Shown: positions 8,392 to 16,306 of the stretch, in pieces
How positions within the stretch are numbered: position 1 is the stretch's first letter
How the letters are laid out: every line of letters begins with the position of its first letter
DNA from: Agaribacillus aureus
GTDB lineage: Bacteria; Bacteroidota; Bacteroidia; Cytophagales; Cyclobacteriaceae
Assembly: GCA_030442055.1 (NCBI GenBank)
Contig: JAUJEB010000001.1
Span: 930,001-994,000, forward strand
Direction: 5' to 3'
DNA: 64,000 nt
Notes under the pieces: generated by a model
Told to the model about the DNA's origin: nothing
What the model saw: the letters and a program-made list of their open reading frames with translations, nothing else
Databases searched by the model: none
Program-made: the position numbers and the translations under genes

Positions 8392-8775
8392 TCAGATAGC
8401 TGTTATCCAACACCCAAAAAGGCCAATAAACACTAAAATCTTGGCGAGAAATCTGATTTTGTCCAGAAAATTGATGTATCTGCTATTGATTATTTTTATA
8501 GGGGTAAAGTAATATACTGGTTTTTCGAATGACTGACTTGACTGCTTCTCAGGCGATGCTTCTTCCTGCCACTCTTTTCGAATATTCTTCTCAGCCGCCT
8601 CGCAAAATAAATGCAAATCATCTTTCGAATATAAATATGTTTCGTCTTCACCAGGTATTTTGACATGGCATTTAACCTGGGTCTCATTTTGGATAACTTT
8701 TGTCACTTCTCCTACCATTCCAGTTCTAAATATCCCCACCACATTACCAACTTTCAGTTGATTTTTCATAGTCAT
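8392..8775 (-). CDS. Hypothetical protein: SH3/KOW-like N-terminus and C-terminal membrane helix
   Basis: This 127-residue protein is not recognised. Residues 5-50 (KVGNVVGIFRTGMVGEVTKV, then QVKCHVKIPG and TYLYSKDDL) look like a small SH3/KOW-type barrel. A Glu/Gln/Ser-rich linker follows (about residues 55-85) and one hydrophobic helix at the end (LAKILVFIGLFGCWITAI). The protein is probably anchored in the inner membrane by its C-terminus with the small domain in the cytoplasm. A second Met two codons in is an equally good start. It follows the outer-membrane protein gene at 8862 on the same strand after 86 bp that hold a perfect palindrome. Confidence 0.55.
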   Translation of the reverse strand: MTMKNQLKVGNVVGIFRTGMVGEVTKVIQNETQVKCHVKIPGEDETYLYSKDDLHLFCEAAEKNIRKEWQEEASPEKQSSQSFEKPVYYFTPIKIINSRYINFLDKIRFLAKILVFIGLFGCWITAI

Positions 8776-8824
8776 TTTTATTAATTATTACAATAAATAC
8801 AATGTTACAGCTTCCCGTCATCTG

Positions 8825-8840
8825 CCAGGGAGCTCCCTGG
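8825..8840. repeat. Perfect 16-bp palindrome
   Basis: CCAGGGAGCTCCCTGG is a perfect GC-rich inverted repeat without spacer. It lies between the genes at 8862-9356 and 8392-8775 on the minus strand. No T tract follows, so it is more likely a protein-binding site or an mRNA-processing hairpin than a terminator. Confidence 0.55.
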
Positions 8841-8861
8841 GTTATCGGGTAAAGTTAGTGT

Positions 8862-9356
8862 TCAGAAATTATATCTTACCCCGATCCCGGCATCCAGATC
8901 AAGGTCAAAAGGGTCATCGACAATCTCGAGGAAAAGAATTCCGTCGAGAAATATAGATACGGGGGCATTGGAAAAAACATACTCTAAACCGATGACACCA
9001 TCAGCACCCATTTCAAAATCATCATCCCTGTTCCCTTCTTTCCGGTCGTGGGTCTGTACCTGGCCGCCAAAGCCATAGTACCAGTCCAGGCCGGGGGCAT
9101 TGCTGACCGGAAAGTGGAAAAGGTAATGTGCAAGTAACTCAAAGCCACCGCTGTTGTAGTTGGTGCCCAAAGCAACTTCCAGGGCGTTACTAGCACCCTG
9201 GTATTTCTTTGCCGTGATCCCTGTCGGGTTTCCAATTCGTAAACCCAGCCCCCACGTTCCGCTTTGACCATACATCTCGGTTTTGGACAAGAGCAGCAAC
9301 AGTAATATGGAAATTAGTAAAAATATGGATTTCATCAGCCGATGTTTTTCATCCAT
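8862..9356 (-). CDS. Predicted small outer-membrane beta-barrel protein
   Basis: This 164-residue protein has a very hydrophobic signal peptide (KSIFLLISILLLLLL, cleavage near EMYGQ). A barrel-like body of Gly/aromatic-rich strands follows (GTWGLGLRIGNPTGITAKKY, FELLAHYLFHF), ending in IGVRYNF with a terminal Phe typical of outer-membrane proteins. The opening GLGLRIGNPTGIT resembles small Bacteroidota OmpW/PorT-like barrels, but I cannot assign a family. Met8 (9335) is a more natural signal-peptide start than the Met at 9356. It lies 17 or 38 bp after the bactofilin gene and so appears to be the last or next-to-last gene of the sigma-FecR-bactofilin operon. Confidence 0.6.
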   Translation of the reverse strand: MDEKHRLMKSIFLLISILLLLLLSKTEMYGQSGTWGLGLRIGNPTGITAKKYQGASNALEVALGTNYNSGGFELLAHYLFHFPVSNAPGLDWYYGFGGQVQTHDRKEGNRDDDFEMGADGVIGLEYVFSNAPVSIFLDGILFLEIVDDPFDLDLDAGIGVRYNF

Positions 9357-9373
9357 CTGCGCACCCGGTCCAT

Positions 9374-9820
9374 TCAGGCGCCAAGTTTTGATTTGTACTT
9401 GGTATCCTCAGTGATGCCTTTATCAAACACCTTTTTTTCCGGTTCCTTCAGCTTGATCTGTTTCGAATTACCACCGATATCGCACTGGCCGGAAAACTTG
9501 GCTCCTGATTCCACGATCAGTGTGTTGGTTACAATATCCCCCTGAATTTTGCAGTTAGGTTTCAGGATCAATGTTTCGCCGACCTCTACTTTCCCTTCTA
9601 CTATTCCGCCAATGTCGGCATTTTTGGCCCAAATGTTCCCTTCGACCCTGGATGAATCGCCCAGGACAATCTTGGCTTGTGTGTTTACATCGCCGATAAT
9701 TTCCCCATCGATCCGAATGGATCCGCTGGTTTCTACTTTTCCTCTCAGGGTGGTTCCTTTGCTAATGGCATTGTTTGTGCTGCCAACTTCTTCTTCTTGA
9801 ATGAATTGGTTGTTAAACAT
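9374..9820 (-). CDS. Bactofilin (polymer-forming cytoskeletal protein)
   Basis: This 148-residue protein consists of a short N-terminal tail and a right-handed beta-helix made of repeating short strands with regularly spaced Gly and hydrophobic residues, such as SIRIDGEIIGDVNTQAKIVL, VEGNIWAKNADIGGIVEGKV and CKIQGDIVTNTLIVESGA. This is the bactofilin (DUF583) pattern. Bactofilins self-assemble into filaments on the membrane and help position cell-wall or stalk machinery. I chose the start at 9820 (MFNNQF). Extending to 9874 would overlap the FecR gene by 23 bp and add an atypical hydrophobic leader. The gene follows FecR with a 31-bp gap, which suggests co-transcription and sigma-dependent expression. 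Confidence 0.88.
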   Translation of the reverse strand: MFNNQFIQEEEVGSTNNAISKGTTLRGKVETSGSIRIDGEIIGDVNTQAKIVLGDSSRVEGNIWAKNADIGGIVEGKVEVGETLILKPNCKIQGDIVTNTLIVESGAKFSGQCDIGGNSKQIKLKEPEKKVFDKGITEDTKYKSKLGA

Positions 9821-9851
9821 AATGGTTTTGGTTTTTAGTATTAAAATCTCA

Positions 9852-11015
9852 TTAATTTTTAGATACCGAGGCATCTACAATTTCTATCTTAAGGTTATCT
9901 GTCCTGGCGAACCAATCAGCCAACCTGTATTTATAGTGAATGGTCTCACCGGGTCCCAAGGATTTATACACGGTGAAAACATGGTTTTTCTTTTTTCTTT
10001 TTTTGTAATAGCTTACCCTTAACTTAACATTTTTGTAAGTAGCCAAAGTGGCCAGGTTTTTTATTTGCCCTCTGATCTCGGTTTGCTTTATCTTACTCTT
10101 TTTCCATTCCGTGGTACTTTTCATATAATTAGCCGGATAGGAGATCTCTTTTTTATAGACCAGGATATGCTTCCAATCCAAAAAGTGTTGTTGGTCGTTC
10201 TTTTTTTTGGAGAGCATATTCTCTTTTTTATGCAAGGTAGCCTTCTCCCCCTTTGTTAGCAGCAACACATCATTTCCGGTGTCTTCATTGGCAAAGGCTA
10301 CTTTCCCACTTACTACGGTTAGTACCGGATCCTCCTTTTCATAGGCTCTGAGGTTAAAGGTCGTTCCCAAAACCCTGGTTTCACTGCCATTTGCGGAGAT
10401 TATGAAAGGCCTGGCTTCATCCCGCTGAATTTCAAAAAAGGCTTCGCCTTTCAATTGTATCTTCCTTATTGAATCTCCAAAATCGGGCAAATAAGAGATC
10501 CGGCTATTTTTGTTAAGCCAGACCCTGCTCTTATCTGGTAAAACATATACCTGTGAGGAATCACTTGTGAGTTTTATAGCTGCAGGTTTTTCAGGGAAGA
10601 TAGATAATTCAGCAGGGGCCACTATTAACTCCCGGGCAATCGGGTCGTTTTTCTCAACTCCAGGGTGAAAAACAGATGAAATTACCAATATCAACACTAC
10701 CGCGGCCAACAGCCCGGCTGCAACCGGCAAATATCGCTTCCTGGTATCGTGTTCAACCACCAAAGGTTTTATCGTAACCGATTCATCTTCTAAATCCAGT
10801 TGATCATTTAATGCTTTCCAAACCAACTCCTGCTTTGGCATTACAATATCCCCGGGTTGCGCTACCTGCTTCCATATGTTACCTAACTGATCGAGCACTT
10901 TTTCACTGCCCGGGTTTTCCTTTATCCAGGTGTGAAGGGTCGCCTCTTCCTCCGTAGAAAGCTCTCCAGCCAGCTTCCTGGCCATCAAATCCCATATGGT
11001 AGTGTTAATATCCAA
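9852..11015 (-). CDS. FecR family anti-sigma factor with an FxLYD-like C-terminal domain
   Basis: This 387-residue protein has an N-terminal cytoplasmic anti-sigma segment (residues 1-55, with LAGELSTEEEATLHTWI). A transmembrane helix follows at about residues 92-110 (LPVAAGLLAAVVLILVISS). The periplasmic FecR domain is at about 160-270 (DKSRVWLNKNSRISYL, LKGEAFFEIQRDEARPFII, RVLGTTFNLRAY, VVSGKVAF). The end differs from the usual DUF4974 (STN-like) tail: residues about 310-387 contain TEIRGQIKNLATLATYKNVK, LRVSYYKKR and SLGPGETIHYKYRLADW, which fit an FxLYD-type immunoglobulin-like domain. FecR proteins control partner ECF sigma factors. The partner is the sigma gene upstream (250 bp away). 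Confidence 0.9.
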   Translation of the reverse strand: MDINTTIWDLMARKLAGELSTEEEATLHTWIKENPGSEKVLDQLGNIWKQVAQPGDIVMPKQELVWKALNDQLDLEDESVTIKPLVVEHDTRKRYLPVAAGLLAAVVLILVISSVFHPGVEKNDPIARELIVAPAELSIFPEKPAAIKLTSDSSQVYVLPDKSRVWLNKNSRISYLPDFGDSIRKIQLKGEAFFEIQRDEARPFIISANGSETRVLGTTFNLRAYEKEDPVLTVVSGKVAFANEDTGNDVLLLTKGEKATLHKKENMLSKKKNDQQHFLDWKHILVYKKEISYPANYMKSTTEWKKSKIKQTEIRGQIKNLATLATYKNVKLRVSYYKKRKKKNHVFTVYKSLGPGETIHYKYRLADWFARTDNLKIEIVDASVSKN

Positions 11016-11265
11016 TAGTATTTATATGCCTGTATATACTTGTAACAATAAAAAAAGCCGCCACCCCTACGCACTGGAAAAATTATTAAAATTTCTTTTT
11101 AAGTGTCCGGTTCGCGCTATCCTCTAAATGGTATGGTAAGAGAAAAAGATTTAACGGTTATATCCGCTGCATTGCTTAAAACACCGGGAATCTCCATGCC
11201 AGCCTGTCATTTACTCCGATGAAAGAAGCAAGTCACAAAATTTAAAGGCTTACATTCCCAAAAAA

Positions 11266-11832
11266 CTAATAACCATCCAAATACGGCTTCAGGCTATCCC
11301 TGATCCTTCGAAGGGCCTTTCCCATTTGGTTTTCTACTGTTTTGACTGATACATCAAGATGAGCAGCGATTTCGGAATAACTCATTTCTTCATACCGGCT
11401 CAATTTAAATACGAGCTGGCATTTTGGCGGCAATAATTGAACGGCCAGGCGAATTTTATCTTTCAGGTCACGGACCTCCAGGAGTTCAGACATATCTAAT
11501 TGCTGGGTTTCAATGTCCTCGGGAAAATCGTAGATAAAATCGTGACGTTGAATTTTTTTTAATTTATTCAGGGCCAGGTTTCTGACCGCTTTATACAGGT
11601 ACGGCTTAAAAACAATCTCTTCCGGCAACCTATATCTGATTTGCCATAATTTAAAAAAAACCTCCTGGACAATATCCTGACTTAAGTCATTACGGTTGAC
11701 GATCATAAAAGCAAACCGATATAAATCCCGAAAGTACTTGTTAAAAAGTATTTCAAGTCCCCTTCTATCATCCTGCAATAGAAAGGCACGCAAATCCTGG
11801 TCGCTATATAATGGTTTACTATCTGGAATCAA
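11266..11832 (-). CDS. ECF RNA polymerase sigma-70 factor (Bacteroidota expansion type)
   Basis: This 188-residue sigma factor has region 2 at about residues 25-95 (FNKYFRDLYRFAFMIVNRND, SQDIVQEVFFKLWQIRYRLP). Region 4 at about 125-180 carries the helix-turn-helix YEEMSYSEIAAHLDVSVKTV followed by ENQMGKALRRIR. Length and motifs match the sigma factors paired with FecR in Bacteroidota. Normally the pair drives SusC/SusD-like nutrient uptake genes. Here no TonB-dependent receptor is adjacent; the downstream genes are FecR, a bactofilin and an outer-membrane protein. The sigma is therefore likely to control an envelope or morphology response, which is inferred from context. Confidence 0.93.
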   Translation of the reverse strand: MIPDSKPLYSDQDLRAFLLQDDRRGLEILFNKYFRDLYRFAFMIVNRNDLSQDIVQEVFFKLWQIRYRLPEEIVFKPYLYKAVRNLALNKLKKIQRHDFIYDFPEDIETQQLDMSELLEVRDLKDKIRLAVQLLPPKCQLVFKLSRYEEMSYSEIAAHLDVSVKTVENQMGKALRRIRDSLKPYLDGY

Positions 11833-12077
11833 CTTATGGGATGCGCTTGATTTCAGGCATCATGATACTTTATTAGAAGGAAAATATAGGCATTTTATTG
11901 TGAATTTTGTCAATTATCTTTAGAGCCCCTTGTCATTAAATAGTAACAAGTGACCGGAGGTCACCATTCCTGCTGTGGATTGATACGATTTATTTCTAAC
12001 AACACGGCCGCTTACGCAACAACATAAATGAAGCATTTGAGAAATGATTGCAATCAAATGGCAAGATTTTCCAATTC

Positions 12078-12620
12078 TTAATCTGCCAATCCCACTATCT
12101 GTATGGGAAATTTTATCAGGCACTCCCAACGCGGACTTTCACTGGGGACTCCCTTCCAGTAATTCTGCGCAAACATTAAACCTCGAAGTGGCGACCCTCC
12201 GAGCTTTAACCAATTCATGTCAGTCCTAAAATAATGTTGGCATTCAACCTTATAAATAGGATCATCCGATTTCCCATATTCATTTTTAAAATCCAAAGCC
12301 GCGTCCAGCGATTCAAAACCGAAAAAGGAGTTGAATCTGGAGTTTTTTTGAGGAAATTTGAGCATTCTAACCATCTCAAACAACATTTCCATGGCAGTAT
12401 CATCATCAATGGGCTCATCCGAAGGTTTATTCTTTTCTAACAGGTACTTAATACCATGCCTGGAAAGTCCTTCAGGGTAATTAAGACTCAGATACTCATC
12501 AATTTCCTGATGTTGGACCAGTTCACCATTACCTTTATCGGCTGTTACCGATCTTTTTAGGGATAAAATCGCTCCATCTTCAAAAGTTACATTTCTGGAA
12601 ACCGTATAAAGCGTGGCCAT
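12078..12620 (-). CDS. Hypothetical cytoplasmic protein
   Basis: This 180-residue soluble protein is not recognised. There is no signal peptide or membrane helix. It starts with a short beta-strand motif (MATLYTVSRNVTFEDGAILS) reminiscent of ADP-ribosyltransferase-fold proteins of the DUF2441 type. That motif is weak evidence and no R-S-E or H-Y-E triad can be confirmed by eye. Tyr- and Phe-containing motifs follow (EYLSLNYPEGLSRHGIKYLL, RFNSFFGFESLDAALDF) and then GLMFAQNYWKGVPSESP. The gene is monocistronic between the sigma gene and the LuxR-type regulator. Confidence 0.55.
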   Translation of the reverse strand: MATLYTVSRNVTFEDGAILSLKRSVTADKGNGELVQHQEIDEYLSLNYPEGLSRHGIKYLLEKNKPSDEPIDDDTAMEMLFEMVRMLKFPQKNSRFNSFFGFESLDAALDFKNEYGKSDDPIYKVECQHYFRTDMNWLKLGGSPLRGLMFAQNYWKGVPSESPRWECLIKFPIQIVGLAD

Positions 12621-12971
12621 GAATGCATTGTTAAGATTTAAATATGATAAAGATGATAAAATATCTGATTAGCAAAACGGTGTATGGTCTGAAACCATAA
12701 CTTATGTAAGAATTTTAGTACAATTGGATACGTACTACAACTTTTTATCTTCCTGGCTCCGGAAATGTATGGGCCCCATCAGCATTCCATCTGGTAACGC
12801 AAAATAAGTTAGATGCAGGGTAAAATAGTTTAAAGACTTTATCGGTGGAGTGAACCGCAAAAATATACCGGTCATCGATAAATATAATTATTGTTTTTTT
12901 CCGCTCTTAAATTAAACAACATATTCAACAACTATAACTCAAAATACTATCTTTCTCAAACATTATTCAAT

Positions 12972-13631
12972 ATGGAATCCAAGGAAAACATCAGAATAAT
13001 GATTATTGGTGACAATCAGATTTTTAGAGAGGGAATCAGCAGGCTATTGAATCATGATGTCTGTATAAAAGTTGAGGCCATGGTAGCCAAAAGCCCGGAA
13101 TCGCTGACAAAAATAAAATATTATCAGCCGGATTTTATCGTGTTCAACATCCTCTCTTCTGATATCAGTGCCCTGTTGCTGCTCACCCAAATACTAAATG
13201 ACGAGCCGCAAATCAACGTCCTGGTGATAGGCTTCAGGTTAGACTCGACATTTATAAAGAAATTGCGGGCCTTAAACATTAAGGGGTATATTGCCAATGA
13301 CATATCAGGTAATCACATCACAAGAGTGATACATGCCATCAGCCAGGGCAAATATTTTTTTGACAACCGGATTTCCAACTTGAATGGCGCTGAAAAGGTA
13401 TATAATAACAAAAACACAGATCTACCGGCCGAAAGTTCACTGCTTTCCAAGCGCGAAATGGAAGTGCTGAAATTGATTTTAGATGGATATAAAAGCAGAC
13501 AGGTAGCCACAGAGTTGTCTATCAGCATAAGAACTGTACAAAATCACCGGGCACATATTATGAAGAAACTGCGGGTAAAAAACATGTTGGAAATGATCAA
13601 AGTTGTTTACAAAAGTAACCTCCTACAATAG
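12972..13631 (+). CDS. LuxR/NarL-type response regulator with degenerate receiver domain
   Basis: This 219-residue protein, counted from the Met at 12972 (MESKENIRIM), has a receiver-like domain at residues 6-130 and a LuxR-type HTH at about 150-215 (LLSKREMEVLKLILDGYKSR, AISIRTVQNHRAHIMKKL-like). The phospho-acceptor position is Asn59 (QPDFIVFNI) instead of Asp, the conserved Lys near the end is Asn (GYIAND), and only one of the two acidic residues at the start remains (IGDNQIF). It is therefore a pseudo-receiver that probably regulates without phosphorylation. A longer in-frame start at 12891 would add 27 AT-rich codons and is less likely. No partner kinase is adjacent. Confidence 0.85.
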   Translation: MESKENIRIMIIGDNQIFREGISRLLNHDVCIKVEAMVAKSPESLTKIKYYQPDFIVFNILSSDISALLLLTQILNDEPQINVLVIGFRLDSTFIKKLRALNIKGYIANDISGNHITRVIHAISQGKYFFDNRISNLNGAEKVYNNKNTDLPAESSLLSKREMEVLKLILDGYKSRQVATELSISIRTVQNHRAHIMKKLRVKNMLEMIKVVYKSNLLQ

Positions 13632-14149
13632 CATCTGTGGCTGTGTTGTTAACGATGGAAAGATCTTTAAATCAATTTTAAGAGGTTTGCAAATGCAATT
13701 TTCTTTTAAAACCAGCTGAATTTTCGATTGTCAAAATGTAATATTTAATTATTTAACTCTTCATAGGGGTCGTATTTACCCTTTAATTGTCTAAAAGTGT
13801 CAAAACATTGCCTGTCTTTCGGAAATAAAGCAAAAACCGGCAAAAGTTGAGTGGCTACCATCTCACGGTGAGTTATTTGAATATTTCGGTTAAAGGAAAT
13901 CAGATTTCATTTTGGCTTTGAATAGCTACGAATAAATTACATATTTTATATACATACCGTTAATCTTGTAAATATCTTATCCTCCTTGCTGTATTTTGCC
14001 GTAAATAATTACTGTTGCAGCCAAGGTCAGCTACAAGATAGTCAGTGAGGGTGGTATGGATGAAGATGATAATATGTTTGGCCTGCAACTATCACCTGGG
14101 TTTTAATTCGAAAATTAGGGTTTGGATCTTGAATTAAAACAAAGAAATT
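13632..14149. other. Gene-free interval with a possible coding remnant
   Basis: This interval has no complete gene. On the plus strand, 14005-14106 reads as a protein-like tail (ITVAAKVSYKIVSE, GMDEDDNMFGLQLSPGF, then stop) with no start codon upstream before a TAA. It may be the end of a decayed gene or chance. The rest is AT-rich. A promoter for the YfiR-like gene is expected within the last 100 bp but I could not identify one. Confidence 0.3.
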
Positions 14150-14662
14150 ATGACAAATAAATCATTTTTAAAAAGCCTTATGATCACGGCAGTGATTTTA
14201 GTATTTCTCAATACTAAAATCCAGGGGCAGAATGTTGGAGAATACCAAGCGCTATATATTTACAATTTCACCAAATATATTCAATGGCCCAACGCCAACC
14301 AGGAATTGGTAATTGGAGTGCTTGGATCAGGAACCGTCGATAAAGCGTTGCAAAAAATGGTTGATAGTAAAGGTTCCAATAAATTGAAGTTGATAAAACT
14401 TACTTCTAACGATAACCTAAGCGATTGTAACATCATCTTTCTAGCCAAAAACCAGGATAAAAACCTGGAGTTGGTGTTAGAAAAAACTAAAGGAAAAAGT
14501 GTCCTCATTATTTCTGAAAGTGAGGGGCTGGCCCAAAAAGGAGCGGGTATAAGTTTTTTCCTGGAAGGTAATAAATTAAAATTTACGATCAATAAAGCGG
14601 CCGTGGAAGAAAGGCAAATGAAGATAAGTAGTAATCTGTTGGTATTGGCAAAAGTAATCTAA
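14150..14662 (+). CDS. YfiR family (DUF4154) periplasmic protein
   Basis: This 170-residue exported protein has a signal peptide (cleavage near TKIQGQN). The family signature follows immediately: EYQALYIYNFTKYIQWPN, LVIGVLGSG, CNIIFLAKN, LIISESEGLAQKGAGISFFL. The end contains KLKFTINKAAVEERQMKISS and LLVLAKVI. In Pseudomonas, YfiR represses the diguanylate cyclase YfiN in a tripartite YfiBNR system. Here no YfiN or YfiB is adjacent. In Bacteroidota, YfiR-like proteins often precede sensor kinases or TonB receptors, so its role in this organism is uncertain. Confidence 0.87.
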   Translation: MTNKSFLKSLMITAVILVFLNTKIQGQNVGEYQALYIYNFTKYIQWPNANQELVIGVLGSGTVDKALQKMVDSKGSNKLKLIKLTSNDNLSDCNIIFLAKNQDKNLELVLEKTKGKSVLIISESEGLAQKGAGISFFLEGNKLKFTINKAAVEERQMKISSNLLVLAKVI

Positions 14663-14733
14663 GCCCTTTCAACTGGCATCCAATGCAGTTATTACAGATA
14701 CCATGAAGTAAGAGCATCACTTTCGCCCGGAGT

Positions 14734-16044
14734 TTATTCAATCTTCAGGATTTTCTGGATTTTTTCCAGCGATAACCCTTTGGTTTCAGGCATTAATTTC
14801 CACACAAAAAGAAGTTGCAATAACATCATAAACCCAAAAAAACCGAATATCGGCCCCTGGTTATCAATAAATAAATTGGCAAAATACGGAAACACATGAG
14901 CTATAATTGCCGCAAACAGCCAATGCGTAAAGCTCCCGAATGACTGCCCGTAGGCGCGAACGGTATTGGGAAATATTTCCGCAATGAACACCCAGATAAC
15001 CGCTCCCTGCGACATGGCAAAAAAACCAATATAAATAAAGAAGAACAGATAAATCTCCTCAAAGTCTTTAGATATGTAGACAGCAATTAAGGCCAGCGAT
15101 AACATCAAGCCAACAGACCCGAAATACATAAGCTTTTTCCTGCCAACTTTATCAATCACCGACATGCCCAACAGGGTAAATACCAGGTTAACCAATCCGA
15201 TACCCGCCGTGGAAAGCAGGGACGAATCAGTGGCCAATCCCGCCGCATTGAATATCCTGGGAGCAAAATATATAATGGCATTGATTCCCGACAGCTGATT
15301 AAAAAAAGCAAACAAAAATACCAGGATTACCGGTTTGTTGAATTTCCTGGAAAAAAGATTTTCTTTCACATCAATGACGGACGCCTTGATAGCATCGATC
15401 GACTCGTTCACACTTTCCGGATCCATTTTCGCCAAAATGGCTTTTGCCGCTTGTTCATTTCCTTTGTGCAACAGCAGCCATCGAGGACTTTCCGGAATAA
15501 AATATACCAAAACGCCATAAAAGAAGGCCGGAAATGCTTCAATGCCCAGCATCCATCGCCAGTCATTTTCCGATGTGCCCTCCACCAGATAATTGGAAAT
15601 AAAGGCAACCATAATGCCCAGCACAATATTAAATTGAAACAGTGCTACCAGCCTACCTCTGAATTTTGCCGGAGAGATCTCTGAAATGTACATAGGGGCT
15701 GTAACAGAAGATACCCCAACACCCAAACCTCCTAAAAATCTAAATATCATAAAGGAATAGATCTCCGGTGCCAATGCCGAACCCAGCGCTGAAAACAGGT
15801 ATAAAAACCCCACGATGATCAGTGTTTTTTTTCTGCCGATAACTTCTGATGGAAAGCCAGCAAGCAGGGAACCAATCACGGTGCCATATAAGGCGATGGC
15901 AACGGCAAGTCCATGTGTTAAATCGCTTAGTCCCCATAATTTCTGAATATCTTGTTCGGCCCCGGAAATAACTGCCGTATCAAAACCAAATAAAAAGCCA
16001 CCTAGTGCGGCTACCAGGGCATTAAAGAATACAAATTTTTTCAA
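14734..16044 (-). CDS. Sugar porter family MFS transporter
   Basis: This 436-residue inner-membrane protein has twelve predicted helices. Sugar porter signatures are present: GGFLFGFDTAVISGA in helix 1, GRKK in the 2-3 loop, FRGRLVALFQF, WRWMLGIEAFPAFFYGVLV, PESPRWLL after helix 6, FNQLSGINAIIYFAP in helix 7, GRKK in the 8-9 loop, and PETKG at the end. These are characteristic of proton/sugar or sodium/sugar symporters. The specific sugar cannot be read from the sequence. It is a single gene, convergent with the YfiR-like gene, and two AT-rich palindromes lie in its upstream region. Confidence 0.93.
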   Translation of the reverse strand: MKKFVFFNALVAALGGFLFGFDTAVISGAEQDIQKLWGLSDLTHGLAVAIALYGTVIGSLLAGFPSEVIGRKKTLIIVGFLYLFSALGSALAPEIYSFMIFRFLGGLGVGVSSVTAPMYISEISPAKFRGRLVALFQFNIVLGIMVAFISNYLVEGTSENDWRWMLGIEAFPAFFYGVLVYFIPESPRWLLLHKGNEQAAKAILAKMDPESVNESIDAIKASVIDVKENLFSRKFNKPVILVFLFAFFNQLSGINAIIYFAPRIFNAAGLATDSSLLSTAGIGLVNLVFTLLGMSVIDKVGRKKLMYFGSVGLMLSLALIAVYISKDFEEIYLFFFIYIGFFAMSQGAVIWVFIAEIFPNTVRAYGQSFGSFTHWLFAAIIAHVFPYFANLFIDNQGPIFGFFGFMMLLQLLFVWKLMPETKGLSLEKIQKILKIE

Positions 16045-16123
16045 AATATATGGGTTAAAGTTAGTCTCGGCCGAAAAGTTTTATTAAACAATGTAAAAAC
16101 TCAAAAAAATCAATTAAATAAAG

Positions 16124-16203
16124 TTTTGATTAAATCAAAAACATTTATTCATATTTTAGGATGTTTATCAGGTGGAATAGCAGGTTTTTAATCAATTAAA
16201 AAC
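16124..16203. promoter_or_regulatory. Two palindromes upstream of the sugar porter gene
   Basis: TTTTGATT-A-AATCAAAA (16124-16140) has two perfect 8-bp arms. GTTTTTAAT-CA-ATTAAAAAC (16184-16203) has two perfect 9-bp arms. The centres are about 61 bp apart, and both lie 80-160 bp upstream of the sugar porter start (16044, minus strand). Neither is followed by a T tract. They are candidate operators, though AT-rich palindromes can arise by chance. Confidence 0.35.
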
Positions 16204-16306
16204 TACCTATAATCGCCTATTTTTTGCCATTAAAAGTGGTATAAAAAGGATCGTCCGGCGTTTGTAATGGCGACCTTCATTGAAAGTCAAAGACACCACG
16301 GATTTT

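Noticed and set aside
9820-9874. Longer start of the bactofilin gene
   Set aside because: It would overlap the FecR gene and add a hydrophobic leader uncharacteristic of bactofilins.
11950-11964. GTGACC-GGA-GGTCAC palindrome upstream of the sigma gene
   Set aside because: Six-bp arms are common by chance and no promoter element lies next to it.
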